This document shows positions 18,801-27,688 of a stretch of DNA of 64,000 nucleotides, one piece after another; positions within the stretch are counted from its first letter, which is position 1, and every line of letters begins with the position of its first letter. The DNA lies in contig JADANN010000401.1 of NCBI GenBank assembly GCA_018806985.1, positions 2,170,001 to 2,234,000 of the forward strand, written 5' to 3'. This DNA comes from Angiostrongylus vasorum (taxonomy: Eukaryota > Nematoda > Chromadorea > Rhabditida > Metastrongylidae). A model generated the notes under the pieces. It searched no databases. It saw only the letters and a program-made list of their open reading frames with translations, and had not been told where the DNA came from. The position numbers and the translations under genes are program-made.

Positions 18801-21800
18801 TGAAAACTGCCGAGGTGGTCCAATAGATCACCCACAGGTGTCAGAATGAACTCAGAGAAAAATTTAGCGTTGTCGCAACAGGATTAAACAACTTACAGTG
18901 ATTCTCATGACCGATTTCATATTATCCTCGGGATTGATCAAAACCTCGGTTTTCTTGATAAGCACACACAAGTGTACTATTATACTATTTATTAATAGGA
19001 GCTAACATTTCGGCGGATTTGACTTTTTTCAGAGCTTGCAAAGACCAAGTTAACGGCAACCTAGTTTGTCAAATACCTCCATAACCTCAACAGAAAACCC
19101 ACGATATCTATATTTCAATCTCACTGGAAACACAACAGCTTCTACACACAGTCACCGCTTTCTGTGGGTCTTCCACGTAGTATCCAACGTGAAGACCAAC
19201 TGGACAGTTTCACATGCATGGGTAATGTGACTCTCTCATGTTAAAATATCAGTCTGCGATAAGTAAATCTGAAAACCTTCACCAAATAGTACAGAAAGTC
19301 AACTAACAAAAACACACAGGTTCATTATCTCTCCACTCACCTTTAACACACAAAAATGGCGCTTGTGAAAAACATGTTCCGAACAGCTACAAGTGTGTTC
19401 ACTGAAAAAGAGCAGAAAAAAGAGAAAGCTGAAATTGGCGCAACGAATAGCTATTTCCAACTATGAAGCGGTAGCTAGTCGGGATAAGTTTAGAAAAAAG
19501 AAATGCGCTCAAGCATTATGCCAAGATAACAAAAAGGCGCCGTTTATCCCGCCTTCCATTCCCAACGAAATAAGGTCAATTATAAGACGTTCCTTAGAAA
19601 AGGTCGGTATACAGAAATCGGTAGTAGTGTATTAAACACCACCGAACATTCTAAAACGCCAGCTATTTCGCAATCGTCTATGCGTAAAGCAAAATTGCAT
19701 AAATTTCACTAACGGTACAGACGGTAACTGCATAAGTTCGGGTACGGTTCACTTAATAGCTTGTAAAGTGGGCGGGAAGAATACACTGGCGAAATGGTCA
19801 CTATGTATTCGTAGAAAAAACACCTATACTGTAGCCGTAATGCTACAACACAAAGTCCACTAGGCACGCATAGGACAAAGATATAAAACGGGAAAGAGTT
19901 AGAAGCAGAAGTCACTATTTTCGCAAAGGAATCGGAAACTTCAGCGTGTAAAACGCCCGAAGTACGGTAGAAAAGTTGGAGGAATACAAATAGGAACCGC
20001 AGGAAGGAATACCTCGTAATCACGTGTGGTCTCACACAGTATTTAAGATTGCTATTTTAATGTGAGAGAGGTACATAACGCTTCCATGTGAACTCTGCGT
20101 GGATGGTCTACATGTGAAATACTGGTAGAAGACTCATAGGAAGCAGTGAGTGTGCGAAGAAGCTATTTTGTTTTCAATACATACAACTAAAGTCTTCGTT
20201 TTTGTGTTTTTTTCTATTTTGGTTATGGAGGTGTTTGGGTGAGTAGATTTCATTCAACGTGACCTTCTTATGTTCTGAAAAAGGCGAAATCTGCTGAAAT
20301 TTTAGCTAATATTAATAGATAGTACGGTAAAAACTAATTACAAACACGACCATGAATATAAATATACGACTAAGATTATGAATGTGAACAAAAGTTAAAT
20401 AAATGGTTTGACGACTACGAGGCGCGAACAGGGCAGTGATTAGAGGCGCTCTGCAATACACATGGAACCAATCCCGCGCCGCTGTCTCAGGCCCACAAAG
20501 CCTTCCATCACTCCGGGATCTACAGTACCAGACTTGTCTGGGAGGACAGCAGCAGTAGCTCGATACATCGGTATGCCACCGATATAGGCCAGATATGCAT
20601 TCACTCTCTTCTAACGATGTCTAATGAAGTTGAATGCATGGCGCATCTTCCAGGATTGCGTCGATATCCTCCCAGACAATCTGGTACCAATATGTCGACC
20701 CTCGAGCAATGGAAGGATTGGGTGAGCCGCGGGCGCGGGGTTCGATTCCACGTGTGTATTGCAGAGCGCTTCCAACCACTGCCCCACATTCGATAGGATA
20801 TCATAAACAAAAAGCTATACTTGAGCAACGAAATTTGCAAAAAATTTACTAATAATCCTACAAGAGTCGCGTTTTCTCGGAAGGTTCGTCTTCCTACATA
20901 GTCCGCGGTCGTCGGTCTACTAATCGCAAGAACAGACGCGGCTGCAAAAGCGCTGCCCTCCAAAGAGACTTGTAGGGATTCAGCAAATCTTCATACAGCC
21001 CATAAGGGCCCGCTTTGCATAGCACTCTCATATAAAGAGATTTGCAAAATAAAGTCGAAATAACAAAATCACAATGACTAACTTCTTATTTATTTGCCAC
21101 TATTTTTTTCATGACACGGCATTATGCGAAATACAACCATAACTATGCTAAGACATTTGCAAAACTCAGATTCCCAGGTCAGCTTCGAACCCGCGATTAC
21201 GCTTTCCAGAGCCTCACTGCATCACTGATGCCCTTGCTTTGCCTTTTTTCTCGGCCAGTTTCCTACTCTGACTGTGCTAACGCGATCACTTTTACGAATG
21301 GAGGTTAAGAGATAACAAATCAAATTTAAGGATTGCTGGGGTATGCATGAGATGTGAGGATCGGTTAAGAAGGGACAAAACAACATATCAGTTCAAACAA
21401 GAGGAATATGCAGCAGTTCCGCAGCATTTTTGGAGAATAAATGACATTTAAGTTATAGAATCCTCTCGATATACGAAATTTTTTGGACTCAGTGACAGTC
21501 TCAGAACCACAATGAACAGTAAAAGAAAAAAGTGAACAAACTGTTTACATCATAACCATTTTTGTGGAGTGCAGGAATTGACCTCAGACAAGTCTAACAC
21601 TAATCTTCAAACTGATGGGGATGAGAGGGCTTGCTCAGCGCGACGGGGTTCGCACTAGAGCATAGAGAGTGTTGAACGGCATCACTACCAGTTGTACACC
21701 TCTCTCCCTTTGCATGTTTGAGTGATAACGTAAGCAATCACCCAATATGCAAAAACTCGAACACACTCATATCTTAGTCATTGTGCTTATGTTCATAGAA

Positions 21801-24057
21801 TCTACAGATTTAATGCTATTGCACCTTATCGGTTTATTAGTAACGGTTTCGAATAAGTAGTTAAACATAGAAACCGATAAAACTCACTCCCTCTCTACAG
21901 ATACGATTCTTCTCTACCAATTCCTCGCATTTTTTGCCTAGAACCTCATTTCGTTTTGTCAGAAATGATACTTGTTCAGTGCTTGCAGAAAGCTGCATCT
22001 CGGCTTGCTTCTGAAGCTGAAACAATCTGTCTCAGTGCTACTTTAGTTTTTGAGCAATAGATTTTAGGTAGAAAAAAAATCAACATGACAACACTACACA
22101 ACAAACAAAGGACGAGAAGATCACCCAACCCTTTCAAATTTTGTAACTGAAATATGTCTCACATGACCTAAGCAATACACCGCATTTATTGTAACATCTA
22201 CAAGTGAAAAAATAACACAACATACCTCTAGCTAAAAAACATCCTTTATATACGACCAGAAAAAAATCGTTTAAAATTACTTTTCCTATATAAGGCATTC
22301 TTAGCTTCGACGAATTCATCTGCGTCATTTCTAGTGTTCATAAACATCCCAACACATGCATTTATACACATATATATATATATATATATTGCATATGTAT
22401 ATACATATATACATGTATATGCACATATACGTGTAAATCCATGTGTACATAAGTCCATGTACATACACATGTACATACGTAAGTATATATACGTGAATAC
22501 ACATGTAGATCATATATATTTAAATACATACAAATAGCGAAAAAAAACCAATCTGAAGCTTAGAAATGACACACTTTTGAGAGTTCATCGCTCGCCGTTC
22601 GAATAATTTCGGCTTCCTTTCGGAGTGAAGAAATTATCTAAAACAACATTTCATTGGCATTACAGCAGTTATCCCACTGAGTAGCTACAACCCTTATGAA
22701 CCAGCTGGAAACAACCAACCATTATCAACCTCGTGCAAGCTTATCAAAAAAGAATACATATTGATTAGTCATACCGAGATTAAAGAAAAATCGATTTTGA
22801 AGTCGACCATTATCTGCTTAGAACATTGGACAAACCTGGGAATTCTTGGTAGCCGTTTGTTGCCATTTTTGTTGATTTAAACGAGATAATGCTAACTCCT
22901 TTTCAAGATTCCCACGAATAGCTGCTCCGTTACTATAATATATACATATATAAGGTCACATATAATGCAGTACTACATAAAATCACTAGGAGATATATTA
23001 ACCAAATACTTCCAAGTGCTGATTAGAGGGTACCAACCTTAGCTCATTTTCAAGCGCTCGAATTCGAATGCTCGTACAGCTCAACTCATTCCTCAGACGA
23101 ACAACTTCAGCTTCAAGAAAATTGTTAGTTTCCAACAATGATGATGCCGTTGGCCCTAGATTAGTGAAAGGAAAATTGAAAATGTGTTCTTATAAAGGAT
23201 ATAGCAATTTCATAATCAATACTACTACAACTTACGTGAAATTTGGATTGATATGTACTCTAGCAGGTGTTCTGTCCCGAGTTCGATTTCTAGAACGAGA
23301 CCGTTTACGACGTCGACGATGCTAAACGATCAGTGGCATGGAACTTTCACAATATGCTTCTATTTTCTTTATTTTATACGACCCGTCTTCACATCTACTG
23401 TGCGGATCACAGCAATTCTCACATTCGATTCGTTTTTTCGAATCCATTACCCAAGAAGACCTTGCAAATTTACGCGTGGCTTCGCCTACTGCTTGAAGAT
23501 TTTCATTTCATCCTGAATGGCATAGAGTGCTGGTCGAGTCGATTCTCCCTGGAGTCCTGAGATAGCCGAGCTGGAGCGTTCCAAATCGGATTGCAGTGAT
23601 TTTTCACGGATAAGTCCTGTACCAATTTCCCGATACCGGAGGGACGAGGGATTTGGTTGACCCTGAGCAGGATCGAACTACTACCATGCTCGTGATGACC
23701 GACATCACTACCACTGTGCTATCCGCACCATTGTCCAGAATAAGTTGCCCAAAATCTTAGCAAAAAGTGGTAGAGCGAATTTTTTCACTACTGGGTTACA
23801 GATCAGGTCTAACGATCTCTACAACCTTAATGACGCCTTAGAAGATCAAAGCTAACCGTTCCTGAGCTGTGATGGTGTTTTCTCTGACGATCGTCACTTC
23901 GACTTCGTTTTCGTTTGCCATTATCATAACGTTCATAGTCATTGAACCCGTTCGTTTCCTAAAATATAGTAAGCGATCCCGATATGCCATCGAGAACACA
24001 ACAAAAAAGCCAACAAATTTTAATACTACACACCTCGTAACAATCTCCGTTCAGCAT
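15832..24057 (-). CDS. long coiled-coil protein with basic N-terminus, unrecognised, 3'-incomplete
   Basis: Exons, 5' to 3' on the minus strand: 24034-24057 (ATG at 24055-24057), 23857-23958, 23236-23321, 23038-23155, 22836-22932, 22575-22637, 21888-22016, 17926-18106, 16268-16393, 16056-16142, 15832-15957. From 23155 onwards the protein is heptad-rich: LEAEVVRLRNEL, LEKELALSRLNQQKWQ, ISSLRKEAEIIRTASDEL, FLTKRNEVLGKKCEELVEK, YELSTIREKERMWKLEKVEL. It then turns Pro/Ser-rich (GGRPPRMLSAPPLSDLCLP). In one frame exons 2-3 are Arg/Ser-rich (KRKRSRSDDRQRKHHH; RRRRKRSRSRNRTRDR), suggesting a nuclear or centrosomal scaffold, but that is inference. Two phase problems remain: exon 3 to 4 in the RS frame, and exon 7 to 8, where a small exon is probably missing in the Penelope-bearing intron. 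The stop codon was not found. Function not assigned. Confidence 0.7.
16461..16623 (-). repeat. SINE family A fragment
   Basis: Carries 'cttgccgatgtatggagtaagtg' and 'ggcaagtctgctatcaatttg', matching the antisense middle of family A. The head is missing. Lies in an intron of the coiled-coil gene. Confidence 0.65.
17580..17790 (+). repeat. family C repeat, truncated
   Basis: Matches the first ~190 bp of the 15366 copy ('atacttggatggcccgtattcactgg', 'tttccctggagccccgaagtc', 'ccaggtcgtcaccactgcaggtagtcg'). Intronic in the coiled-coil gene. Confidence 0.75.
19007..19054 (-). ncRNA. hammerhead-like core, left inverted Penelope terminus
   Basis: Read on the minus strand: GTT at 19054-19052, arm AACTTG, a loop, arm CAAGCT, CTGAAAA, an irregular stem II, then CCGCC-GAAAT. 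Five of six stem I pairs form. The core has CTGAAAA instead of CTGANGA, so catalysis is doubtful. Confidence 0.45.
20253..20299 (+). ncRNA. hammerhead-like core, right Penelope terminus
   Basis: TTC, arm AACGT, loop, arm ATGTT, CTGAAAA, A, GGCG / CTGCT with wobble pairs, GAAA. Same layout as the copy near 44522 but with core substitutions (G8 to A), so it is probably inactive. Confidence 0.45.
20418..20660 (+). repeat. SINE family A copy (half of an inverted pair)
   Basis: Head 'cagggcagtgattagaggcgctctgcaatacacatgg' is followed by the 'ccagacttgtctgggaggac' core and an end at 'ggcgcatc'. It abuts an opposite-strand copy starting at 20661. Confidence 0.75.
20661..20795 (-). repeat. SINE family A fragment (second half of inverted pair)
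   Basis: Antisense core 'cctcccagacaatctggtacc' and head with B-box GTTCGATTC region and 'gcgcttccaaccactgcccc'. Truncated at its 3' end. Confidence 0.75.
21085..21290 (-). repeat. family B repeat, partial
   Basis: 'atttgccactatttttttcatg', 'gcgaaatacaaccataactatgctaagacatttgc' and 'aacccgcgattacgctttcc' align with other B copies. Intronic. Confidence 0.6.
22360..22525. repeat. TA/CA-type imperfect microsatellite
   Basis: A (TA)n run at 22371-22389 continues into alternating 'catatgtatatacatatatacatg' units. The Tyr/Ile/His-rich open frames on both strands here are translations of the repeat. Confidence 0.85.
23335..23740 (-). repeat. SINE family D copy
   Basis: Minus-strand reading ends in the D head (GTAGTGATGTCGGTCAT near 23715-23690) and B-box-like GTTCGATCC at 23667-23675. 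The core 'ccctccggtatcgggaaattgg' and the D tail ('tcgactcgaccagcactctatgcc') follow. It sits between exons 2 and 3 of the coiled-coil gene. Confidence 0.7.
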
Positions 24058-24765
24058 AGTAGTACCCTGCCTTTCAATTTTAGAAAAAAAAAGTAGTACT
24101 CGGAAAGCAGTACAACAAAAACCACTCTAATCCCAAAGAGAAGAATACGGCTTTGGTTTTCAATATGTCTGACTAAGCAGGTGCTGTCCGAGCATCCAAC
24201 GAAAATCTAGGTGCAGAAAGCTTCATCGGCCGAGCGAGCCACTCAGGCCTGAAACTACAAATCTGAAAGTTCCCACTCATTTACTGCATTAAGCCACATC
24301 CATGAACATTTCTAGAAACAACCATTCTGTTAGTGAAAAAGTATAAACTGTCGACCAGTAGTCTACAAGATTTGCAGTAGAAATCCAGAGGAAGGTGATA
24401 CTTGAAAGGTATTTCCACGAACAATCTTATAGGATGCAAACCGCTCGGATGTGTTCGGTCCCGCATGGATAATGCCTGTCTTCAGAAAGACGGTGTTGGC
24501 GATGACAATTCCGTCAGTGTTGTGTGTTAGTATTCTTGGTCGTCGGCGATTATGTTCTTTGCTGACTGCTGAGTTTCTTGGATTTACGTCAGTGCATAAT
24601 TGTGCTCAACGTAAGTTTACTTAAGGATTCAGTCGACTGTTCGGGTTTAGTGTGTGTCTGGTCATATCCTTGGTGAAGTTCTTGCCAGGTGTTTGAAATC
24701 TGATGTGATCTGTTGTGCCACGATTGATTTCTCTACATATTTTTAGTTTTCTATTCACTGCATAA
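24058..24765. other. intergenic between divergent genes, nothing recognised
   Basis: Lies just upstream of the coiled-coil start codon, so the promoter of that gene is expected here. No clear element is visible. Confidence 0.3.
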
Positions 24766-24890
24766 TATTTTTTTTATGGTAGGGTTTTATGTGAAATACA
24801 ACCACAAACACGCTATTTGCAAAACTCGTACCCCAATCTACTTTCGAACCCGCGACTACCTTTTCTACTTAGTGTTTTACTTAGTTGGAT
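24766..24890 (-). repeat. family B fragment
   Basis: 'tatggtagggttttatgtgaaatacaaccacaaacacgc' and 'tttgcaaaactcgtaccccaa' match the B arm and core. Truncated. Confidence 0.6.
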
Positions 24891-24924
24891 ACATGGATGG
24901 CCTGTTTTTTACTGTTTTGAGGGG

Positions 24925-25045
24925 TGATGGATGGATAAGGGATAAAGCTGTCGGCGTTGATCAGTACCTGGGAGATTCGCCATGCATACTGCTTCATTAA
25001 GCACCGTTGGAGATGAATGAATGCATATCTGGGCTTTACAAAGAC
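24925..25045 (-). repeat. SINE family A, 3' part
   Basis: 'aaagctgtcggcgttgatcag', 'cgccatgcatactgcttcattaagc' and 'gaatgcatatctgggctttac' are the antisense tail of family A. Confidence 0.7.
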
Positions 25046-25049
25046 ACGA

Positions 25050-25390
25050 TCCCAACGTATTTTCCATTTTTCGGAGTTTTGCTGGTTTAGCCATTGTGGT
25101 TCCCTGAAATCCCGGGGTCAGCCTAGCTAAAGTCTGCCCCGGTCGTCACCACCACAGGCAGTCGCCGCCCTTGTGGATCAGAGGGAGGTTTACCACCACA
25201 CGACTAGTTTGACACCAAAACGGTGGTGTATCGGGGTATTGGTTTACTCCTAGCTGTGCTTCCTTGTGGAAGCGTTGGACTCCTAAGCTTTGGAGATGCT
25301 GCCAGGGGATGAATCCCCCGCTGTACACCCCGGCACCCAGGAACACCTCCCGGCCGCGATGAGGCGGTAAACCGTTGGCAGGGCATAAAC
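25050..25390 (+). repeat. family C repeat
   Basis: Starts at 'tattttccatttttcggag', includes 'gtcaccaccacaggcagtcgc' and ends 'gatgaggcggtaaaccgttgg'. It ends 113 bp before the first upstream ORF of the bZIP gene. Confidence 0.8.
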
Positions 25391-25502
25391 TACTTAACAA
25401 AATAATATAAATAACTGTTAAATAATGAAAATAAGACAAACAGCAGACTATAGAAATCCCCACTTCGAAATATTTTGCCAGTTAGTACACCTGATGTGTG
25501 GG

Positions 25503-25522
25503 ATGTAATGTCCAATTCTTAG
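25503..25522 (+). promoter_or_regulatory. two minimal upstream ORFs of the ATF4-type gene
   Basis: A start-stop pair ATG-TAA (25503-25508) overlaps a four-codon uORF ATG-TCC-AAT-TCT-TAG (25508-25522). Short 5' uORFs that let ribosomes resume scanning are a known feature of ATF4 mRNAs. Whether they are in the mature leader depends on the transcript start: 'attcttag' here could be a trans-splice acceptor and would then remove them. Confidence 0.5.
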
Positions 25523-25537
25523 CAAAAAAGTTTTGGA

Positions 25538-25708
25538 ATGGAGTTGGATATAATGCTGAGTTTTGATTTCCAGAAGATGAGTGCGCTGGTGATTTCTGCA
25601 TTCAAACCTTCGTGGCATAATGTTGTTCCAAATGAGAAAGATGAATCCCTTAAATGGTCAGATTCTAGACGGGTGTTCCTTGTTCGAGGAACACCCGATC
25701 GGTTATGA
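25538..25708 (+). promoter_or_regulatory. 56-codon uORF overlapping the ATF4-type start out of frame
   Basis: ATG at 25538 opens a 56-residue frame (MELDIMLSFDFQKMS...) with further in-frame ATGs at 25553 and 25577 and TGA at 25706. It overlaps the main ORF by 68 nt in a different frame. Initiation here bypasses the main start, which is the inhibitory uORF2 arrangement of ATF4 genes. It is expected to be skipped when eIF2-alpha is phosphorylated; this function is inferred from the family. Confidence 0.7.
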
Positions 25709-27244
25709 ATCTTTCGTCGAAGTAGATCACTGTGAGAAATCGGATTCCATCGAAGCACATAGGTGAGTCGTTGTGTTTCCTCTGTCTCAGAACTTATCTT
25801 TCTTTTTGCTAAACCACGAGTCGTTTATGTTAGTTCCGTAACCTGGAGTTAAGTACTTTGTGGAATTTGTTGGTTTACCCTTGAGTTCCTATTTATAAAA
25901 ACATCTTTTGTTAAAGTATGTGTAACTACTGTTTCAGTAGTAGATTTGATTGCTCGGATCCGATTTTGAACCATGACCATGATGATTTTCTTGCGGAACT
26001 TTCTCATTTTAATCAGTGGAAAAGTGATACCTCAAGTTTCACAGAAGAAAATTCAGCGGGACAGCTCGGCTCTTTAGGCAGTAATACCGAGTGGAATGAA
26101 ATTGACGATGCCATCGAGTGGATCGAAAAATTCGGACCAACAGAAATTTCGGTTGTGTATTTGATCAGTATCTGGAGAAATTGTATGCGTTTCTCATTAC
26201 TAGGGTAGTACACGGATTTGCAGAATGTTTACTCTCCGAGCTGTTTCGATTATTCGGATGACTCTGCTCAGAAACAACCAAGTGATCCATTTGATCAAGT
26301 TGTGTCGTTAATTGATTGGGAGGTAAACTACGTTATGCATGGAGATGTTTCAAGTTTCGTTTTCCAAAGGGTTCTTTCACCTTGTCCACACTCGGCAGCA
26401 CTTTTGTTCTAAAAACAAGTAGTCAAGACTTATTTTTGTCAGTGGCAGAATTTTTGCTTTCGACGTTGACACCCTTCCCTTGGTTCCTTATGTAGAAACT
26501 GACCAGAGATCCATGTTGTAGTGCTGTAGAAGTACTGTACCACTGTAAAAGGCAGTGACGTTTTGCAGTTAAAGTAACTAGTTTTCGTTGCTATGTCTAT
26601 AATGTTTATTTTCTGGATTGTATAACATACATCTATATGTATTCGTAAAAACCAATTTTGTTATTGAACCTTAGGCCTGGAATTGCTACCTCAACGGTAA
26701 TGCGGATGTGGATCTTGACGAATGCACAAAGAAAAGTGAAGATGAGGATGTAGACCTACTTCCTTTGGTTGGAGGCACGGTTGATAATACCGTTAGAACT
26801 GAGAGCAGTAACTCTGCAAATCTTTGTGAATGTGGTTCTGATCCTACCGATTTGGATTTTTTTGCGGATGCAAAGCTAAATGAGAAGATCGTAGTCCCTA
26901 AATCTGGGCCTCTTACGTGGTTGCCTTCCATGGACGATGGTAACAACTCCGATTGTATATCTTCAAGTAGAAAATCAAGTACGGTCTCAATTAAGCCACG
27001 CAAACGTAGAGGCGTAAAAATGAAGCCACTCGGTGATGATGAGACAAATCATCGTCGTCTTCTTAACCGCAAGGCTGCTTTCCGTTATCGGGAGAGAAAG
27101 CGCATGAAACAAAATGAACAGAAAAGAGAGTTAGAATATCTGCTCTCTCACAACAACCAGTTGAAGCGACATTTGAGACTAGTTCGCATGGAAATCGATG
27201 TTTGGAAAGAAAAAATCAATTGGGCAAAAGACGTAGATTTTTGA
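25641..27244 (+). CDS. atf-4: ATF4-type bZIP transcription factor
   Basis: Stress-responsive DNA-binding activator of the integrated stress response, nuclear, acting as a bZIP dimer. Exons 25641-25762, 25938-26151, 26224-26322, 26675-27244 join in frame to about 334 residues. The N-terminal two thirds are acidic, Asp/Ser-rich and full of WE/DWE patches, as expected for an activation domain. The C-terminal bZIP lies around residues 265-330: the basic region reads NHRRLLNRKAAFRYRERKR, with the N-x(2)-AAxR-type contacts as NRKAAFRYR, followed by leucine heptads (LEYLLSHNNQLKRHLRLV). The start at 25641 is chosen because it reads through the donor at 25763 and is preceded by the overlapping uORF typical of this family. 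The C. elegans counterpart is atf-4 (earlier named atf-5). No bZIP residues are missing; stop TGA at 27242. Donor 26152 (GTTGTG) is weak, so an alternative end of exon 2 is possible. Confidence 0.9.
25670..25697 (+). promoter_or_regulatory. perfect 11-bp hairpin in uORF/main-ORF overlap
   Basis: Arm CGGGTGTTCCT (25670-25680), loop TGTTCG (25681-25686), arm AGGAACACCCG (25687-25697), with all 11 pairs Watson-Crick. It begins 29 nt downstream of the first base of the main ATG and lies wholly inside the uORF overlap. RNA function is inferred. Confidence 0.6.
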
Positions 27245-27688
27245 TGTAAACGTGCTTTATTTTCTTTTTTTATGTTGAGGAAGTGTCGTCGGAAAAGTGT
27301 CGTGTATAGATGGATAGACAGATGTGTTCACAATATTTGTTGCCGTATCGTTCTCGATCATTTTTTGACTGTTGTGTTTCGTGAGAATAAGAGTGTTAAG
27401 TATTAGATTTATTTGAAACATCCAACATTCGAATCTACGAGATCATTTGGGAAATTAGTGATAGACATAACGTTAAAGCACATTTGAAGAACATGACTAG
27501 ATGATGGGTGTGTGTATGTGTGTGTGTGGGTGAAGATAACAGAGATTTCAAGGTTAAACGGAATAGATTTGTACATCACTGGGAAAAGTTCTGTCATAGC
27601 ACGTGTGTACAGTGTGAAGGAAAAAGTAGTGCCTTCGCATGGGACATAGCTGGATATTCTTCAGCGCAATCGTTTTACACTGATGGCG
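27245..27688. other. short convergent spacer between atf-4-type gene and neprilysin
   Basis: 3' ends of the two convergent genes face each other across about 440 bp. Contains a (TG)n tract at 27508-27532. AATAAGAG near 27386 may be a weak polyadenylation signal. Confidence 0.4.
27508..27532. repeat. (TG)n microsatellite
   Basis: 'gtgtgtgtatgtgtgtgtgt' tract. Gives spurious Val/Cys-rich translations. Confidence 0.85.

Larger units (their letters stand above)
18985..20335 (+). mobile_element. Penelope-like retroelement remnant with inverted terminal copies
   Basis: The central part (19393-20000, +) encodes decayed C-terminal Penelope sequence. A connector reads PFIPPSIPNEIRSIIRRSLE, then a stop, then TPPNILKRQLFRNRL, followed by NCISSGTVHLIACKVGGK, the start of a GIY-YIG-type endonuclease. 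Remnants of the endonuclease C-terminus lie near 19850-19970. It is flanked by two related ~270-bp terminal copies in opposite orientation: 18985-19240 (-) and 20050-20335 (+). Both share 'ttttaa..gtgagag', 'ggttatggaggt' and a hammerhead-like core. Stops and frameshifts make it dead. It sits in the largest intron of the coiled-coil gene, antisense to it. Confidence 0.8.

Noticed and set aside
20601..20963. 120-residue minus-strand frame
   Set aside because: Half of it is SINE family A; the remainder has no supporting features.
22246..22537. Overlapping Tyr/Ile/His-rich open frames on both strands
   Set aside because: Translations of a TA/CA microsatellite; low complexity in every frame.
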